Source of the DNA: Artemia franciscana | Lineage: Eukaryota; Arthropoda; Branchiopoda; Anostraca; Artemiidae | DNA: 64,000 bases | Assembly (NCBI RefSeq): GCF_032884065.1 | Contig: NC_088881.1 | Location: forward strand, 2,352,001 to 2,416,000 | Direction: 5' to 3' | Shown here: piece after piece, positions 63,148 through 64,000 of the stretch | How the letters are laid out: each line of letters starts with the position of its first letter | Numbering within the stretch: the first letter of the stretch is position 1 | Program-made: the position numbers and the translations under genes | Notes under the pieces: model-generated | Database searches by the model: none | What the model saw: the letters and a program-made list of their open reading frames with translations, nothing else | What the model was told of the DNA's origin: nothing

Positions 63148-64000
63148 TATTACCTTAATTACCTTAATTCGCACTTCAGAGCGATAAGGTCCAATGGATT
63201 TGTTTTGCTCTGTGAGTGATGATGACTGACATCTGTTACTGATATGGATCTTGCCAGCAGTATTTCCAGTTCCTGCATGACCACTCGCTATCCAGTGACT
63301 TCTTGAAAGTTATAGGTGAGGTTGCTGACACTGTAGACTCGGAGAGGAATTCCAGTCATTGACAATTCTTTAGGAGAAGAAGTTTTGACGCATTCTAGTG
63401 TTCACATGGCATTTAGGAAGTTTCTTTGAATGGCCTCTTGTATGGGATTGGTAGGACATATTCAGGTTGAGGGGACTAGATGTGTCATTAGAGAGTTTAT
63501 GGGTAAGCAGCATGTCACCTCGTCTGCGGCGGTACACCAGAGTGGGTAATTTGAGTTTTTTTAGTCTTTCATCGTAGGGGAGGTCTTTCAGCCCATTTAT
63601 AACCTTGGTGGCACGCCTCTGCACGCCCTCAAGAAGTCTCGTGTCGCCTTTATATTGGGGAGCGGCTATGCAGTTTCCAAAGTCAAGGTTCGGTCTTATG
63701 ATGACCTTATAAAGTTTAAGAAAGACTTTGGGTGATCTGCTTGTAATTGACCTCTTGAGTAGGCAAAGTCCTGCATTAGATTTAGAAACCAAATTCCTTA
63801 TATGGGAGTGGAACTTGAGCTGATTATCAGCTCCCTTTCTTCATTGTACATAAGTCCCTGATTATAAGTCCTTTCCTTCATTGTGGGTTTGAAGATCAAT
63901 CCTTGTTCGCTTCTCAGGATCCCACATTGAGTACACTGCGTTTTCATTCTTTGGTCCAAAGTGCAAGACGCAGCATTTGCTGATGTTGAATGACAGTAGC
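63148..64000 (-). mobile_element. CR1-like LINE, 3' part, running off the window
   Basis: The minus-strand tail is ATTAAGGTAATTAAGGTAAT (63170-63148), the same type as the LINE at 20248-23460. Upstream lie frames for the C-terminal region: LLSFNISKCCVLHFGPKN near 64000-63950, then, after a short broken part, QLKFHSHIRN (about 63800). Confidence 0.85.
63370..63840 (-). pseudogene. CR1-like LINE ORF2 C-terminal region
   Basis: From the ATG at 63792 the frame reads LCLLKRSITSRSPKVFLKLY, VIIRPNLDFGNCIAAPQYKG, VQRRATKVINGLKDLPYDER, LPTLVYRRRRGDMLLTHKL and HTRGHSKKLPK before a stop in FFS at 63370. These align by eye with ISANASRALGIIKHGITSRS, EQIQHRATKLIAG and TRGHPKQIRK of the other LINE. The following IVNDWNSLP-like and SLDSEWSCRNW-like pieces lie in other frames. 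Confidence 0.85.

Overview
The window is AT-rich eukaryotic DNA, almost certainly from an arthropod and plausibly a crustacean. There are spliced genes with very long introns, several non-LTR retrotransposon clades, hAT and Helitron remnants, many long (TA)n tracts and three runs of N (assembly gaps). One abundant repeat (called family A here) reminds me of brine-shrimp (Artemia) sequence, but that is an unverified recollection. Nothing prokaryotic is present.

Host genes are sparse. On the minus strand, three exons of NUBP1 (cytosolic Fe-S cluster assembly ATPase) lie at 31715-31745, 13851-14282 and 12544-12647. They splice in phase into 189 codons; the C-terminal exons are not visible and would lie left of the window. 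On the plus strand, 60036-60233 is one clean exon of the phosphopantetheine adenylyltransferase part of CoA synthase. A possible first exon (5631-5823) and an unassigned 160-codon ORF (57081-57563, minus) are weaker.

Layout: 1-4.4 kb holds family A, a T-rich TTTTTAG tract with a tRNA-like sequence, and Helitron remnants with a minisatellite. 4.4-12.5 kb is mostly unassigned with repeat fragments. 12.5-31.7 kb is NUBP1; its 17.4-kb first intron holds three initiator-tRNA-like copies, a GC-tract inverted repeat, a nearly complete CR1/Jockey-like LINE, a LINE with an RNase H domain and a hAT pseudogene. 32.8-38.0 kb is a giant palindrome with arms of about 2.5 kb built from family A. 39-46 kb has LINE 3' ends and minisatellites. 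46.5-56.9 kb is a second large inverted structure: two satellite units on the left and about 32 on the right (unit about 170 bp), with a Helitron 3' end in the spacer. 57-64 kb has small tandem repeats, a third Helitron remnant, the CoA synthase exon and a minus-strand CR1-like LINE running off the end.

The parts do not form one pathway. The two housekeeping fragments are independent, and the rest is a layered transposon and satellite landscape. The most unusual architecture is the asymmetric satellite-armed inverted repeat, followed by the giant palindrome, the tandem initiator-tRNA pseudogenes, and the Helitron helicase tail expanded by a 27-bp (9-codon) repeat. All coordinates and identities come from reading the sequence by eye; no alignment or database search was run.
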